NCBI GenBank assembly: GCA_023382535.1
Contig: JAHDWA010000027.1
Span: 1-64,000 of the forward strand
Source of the DNA: Anaerolineae bacterium
Lineage (GTDB): Bacteria; Chloroflexota; Anaerolineae; 4572-78; J111
Direction: 5' to 3'
DNA: 64,000 nt
Position 1 is the stretch's first letter, and each line of letters begins with the position of its first letter. Shown piece by piece: positions 63,195-64,000 of this stretch. Made by a program: the position numbers and the translations under genes. Under the pieces are notes generated by a model. That model was not told the DNA's origin. It saw only the letters and a list, made by a program, of their open reading frames with translations, and ran no database searches.

Positions 63195-63965
63195 TTATTG
63201 CTGCTGCTTGAAAAACTCAAAGTGAACGTACTGGCGCGGCTCGGCGCTCAAATTGATTTCAACTTCCGGTGAAACTTGAACGCCACCCTCGACGAGTTGA
63301 ATTTTATAAATCCCCGAGGTATACGGCCGGATCTCCAATTTAGTGTTCATCCGATGATTATCCCCGGTGCCGGGCATCGTACTATCTGCCGTGCCCGGGC
63401 CGGATAAGTCGCTCAGATAAGTATTCCCATCAGGAGCCAAAGCCTTGATTTGAAAGTTAGATAATGTTTTAAATTGACCGGGGCCAATATCCAGTCGGAT
63501 CCAGCCAGTGATGCGCGTTTCACCCGGCGAGCCGGTATCATGAGTATAGTAGACAACGTTAAACGGAAAAGCCGGGGTAGGCGTTGCCGCTGGTTCTGCC
63601 GGAGGGAGTGTTGCCGTCGGTTCTGCCGGAGGAGGGGGAGCGGCAGCTTCAACGGCTGCCTGGGCCGGCTCGGATGTGTTCGCCACGGCTGGGGTCGGAG
63701 TCGGGGTTGAGGTTGGGGTCAGGGTGGGAGATGGCGTCTCGGTTGGGATAGGAGTGAGGGTAAAGGTAGGGGTCCAATTCGGTGTAAAGGTAAAAGTCGG
63801 CTGCGGTGTTTTGAAGGGAGTCGGGGTAGGTGTACTAACCTGGACAATTAAACTCCCCACCGAACAACCTAGACTAACCCCCAAGCCAACCAAACTAAAA
63901 ATGACCAAAAACCAAAACCCGCTGGCAGAACGTTGACTGAATCTTTTTGGATTATTTTCTAACAT
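63195..63965 (-). CDS. secreted protein with Thr/Pro linkers, SLGC start
   Basis: About 256 residues from ATG 63965 (TTG 63986 is an alternative). A membrane helix ends in SLGCSV, the same sequence pattern as in the 62054 gene; a lipid anchor is possible but not canonical. A Thr/Pro-rich stretch spans about 45-130, and a beta domain follows with YYTHDTGSPGETRITGW and LAPDGNTYLSDLSG. No named family is recognised for the domain. It may be the first gene of this surface-protein operon. Confidence 0.65.
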   Translation of the reverse strand: MLENNPKRFSQRSASGFWFLVIFSLVGLGVSLGCSVGSLIVQVSTPTPTPFKTPQPTFTFTPNWTPTFTLTPIPTETPSPTLTPTSTPTPTPAVANTSEPAQAAVEAAAPPPPAEPTATLPPAEPAATPTPAFPFNVVYYTHDTGSPGETRITGWIRLDIGPGQFKTLSNFQIKALAPDGNTYLSDLSGPGTADSTMPGTGDNHRMNTKLEIRPYTSGIYKIQLVEGGVQVSPEVEINLSAEPRQYVHFEFFKQQQ

Positions 63966-64000
63966 CGAGGTGGTCAAATTGGGCAATTTTACTTCTTCTT

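Noticed and set aside
1..64000. tRNA and rRNA genes
   Set aside because: I saw no cloverleaf-type or rRNA-like sequence in the gaps, though a dedicated search was not possible.

Overview
The window is 64 kb of a bacterial chromosome or metagenome contig. Overall GC is moderately high. There are no rRNA or tRNA genes that I can see. The content best fits a Chloroflexota bacterium of the Anaerolineae/Caldilineae type. Signs of this are a membrane glycosyltransferase carrying PA14 and NHL repeats, several secreted SH3b proteins with long Thr/Pro linkers, a giant Ser/Thr kinase-AAA-TPR protein, MNT/HEPN pairs, and dispersed palindromic intergenic elements. The assignment is an inference from gene families.

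0-8.7 kb is an accessory, defence-like region. It opens with six tandem 22-bp repeats. A tightly packed four-gene operon follows: a DUF6884-like protein, a NurA-type nuclease, a HerA-type DNA-pumping ATPase, and a TGT/DpdA-like TIM-barrel base-exchange enzyme with a cysteine-rich segment and a long helical tail. These genes are visibly AT-richer than the rest of the window. I regard them as the best candidate for an undescribed system: a base-modification-like enzyme coupled to a processive end-resection machine. Next come a decayed nucleotidyltransferase remnant, an intact MntA/HepT pair, a divergent triosephosphate isomerase, and a second MNT gene with a frameshifted HEPN partner.

8.7-18.6 kb carries housekeeping and hypothetical genes: a LarA-family protein, a zinc-ribbon protein, HEAT-repeat and GIY-YIG proteins, membrane proteins, a membrane-anchored methyltransferase, Ogt and the large glycosyltransferase. 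18.6-26.4 kb is a sulfate ABC operon (CysA fused to two universal-stress domains, binding protein, CysT, CysW). Upstream of it lie a PhoR/PhoB-like two-component pair, a terminator, and an array of TTGTCAC-like repeats with about 11-bp spacing that looks like a PHO box.

26.5-41.9 kb holds a TIGR01777 epimerase, a DUF218 protein, tryptophan 2,3-dioxygenase, and a hydrolase/acyl-CoA-synthetase fusion. It also holds a ModE-like regulator followed by the wreck of its ABC ATPase, a CheY-like receiver, a PAS/zinc protein, and a BtpA plus PfkB-kinase pair. Facing these are two tandem deiminase/amidinotransferase paralogues upstream of a polar-amino-acid ABC transporter, then a Mug-type glycosylase.

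41.9-64 kb holds the large kinase and a TRAP transporter whose binding protein lies in opposite orientation across a shared terminator. It also has a D-cysteine desulfhydrase-like enzyme, a CDF efflux protein, a rhodanese lipoprotein, an internally deleted hybrid sensor kinase, small membrane proteins, an aminotransferase and an AEC transporter. It ends with a run of secreted proteins, including an HExxH metalloprotease, with Thr/Pro linkers.
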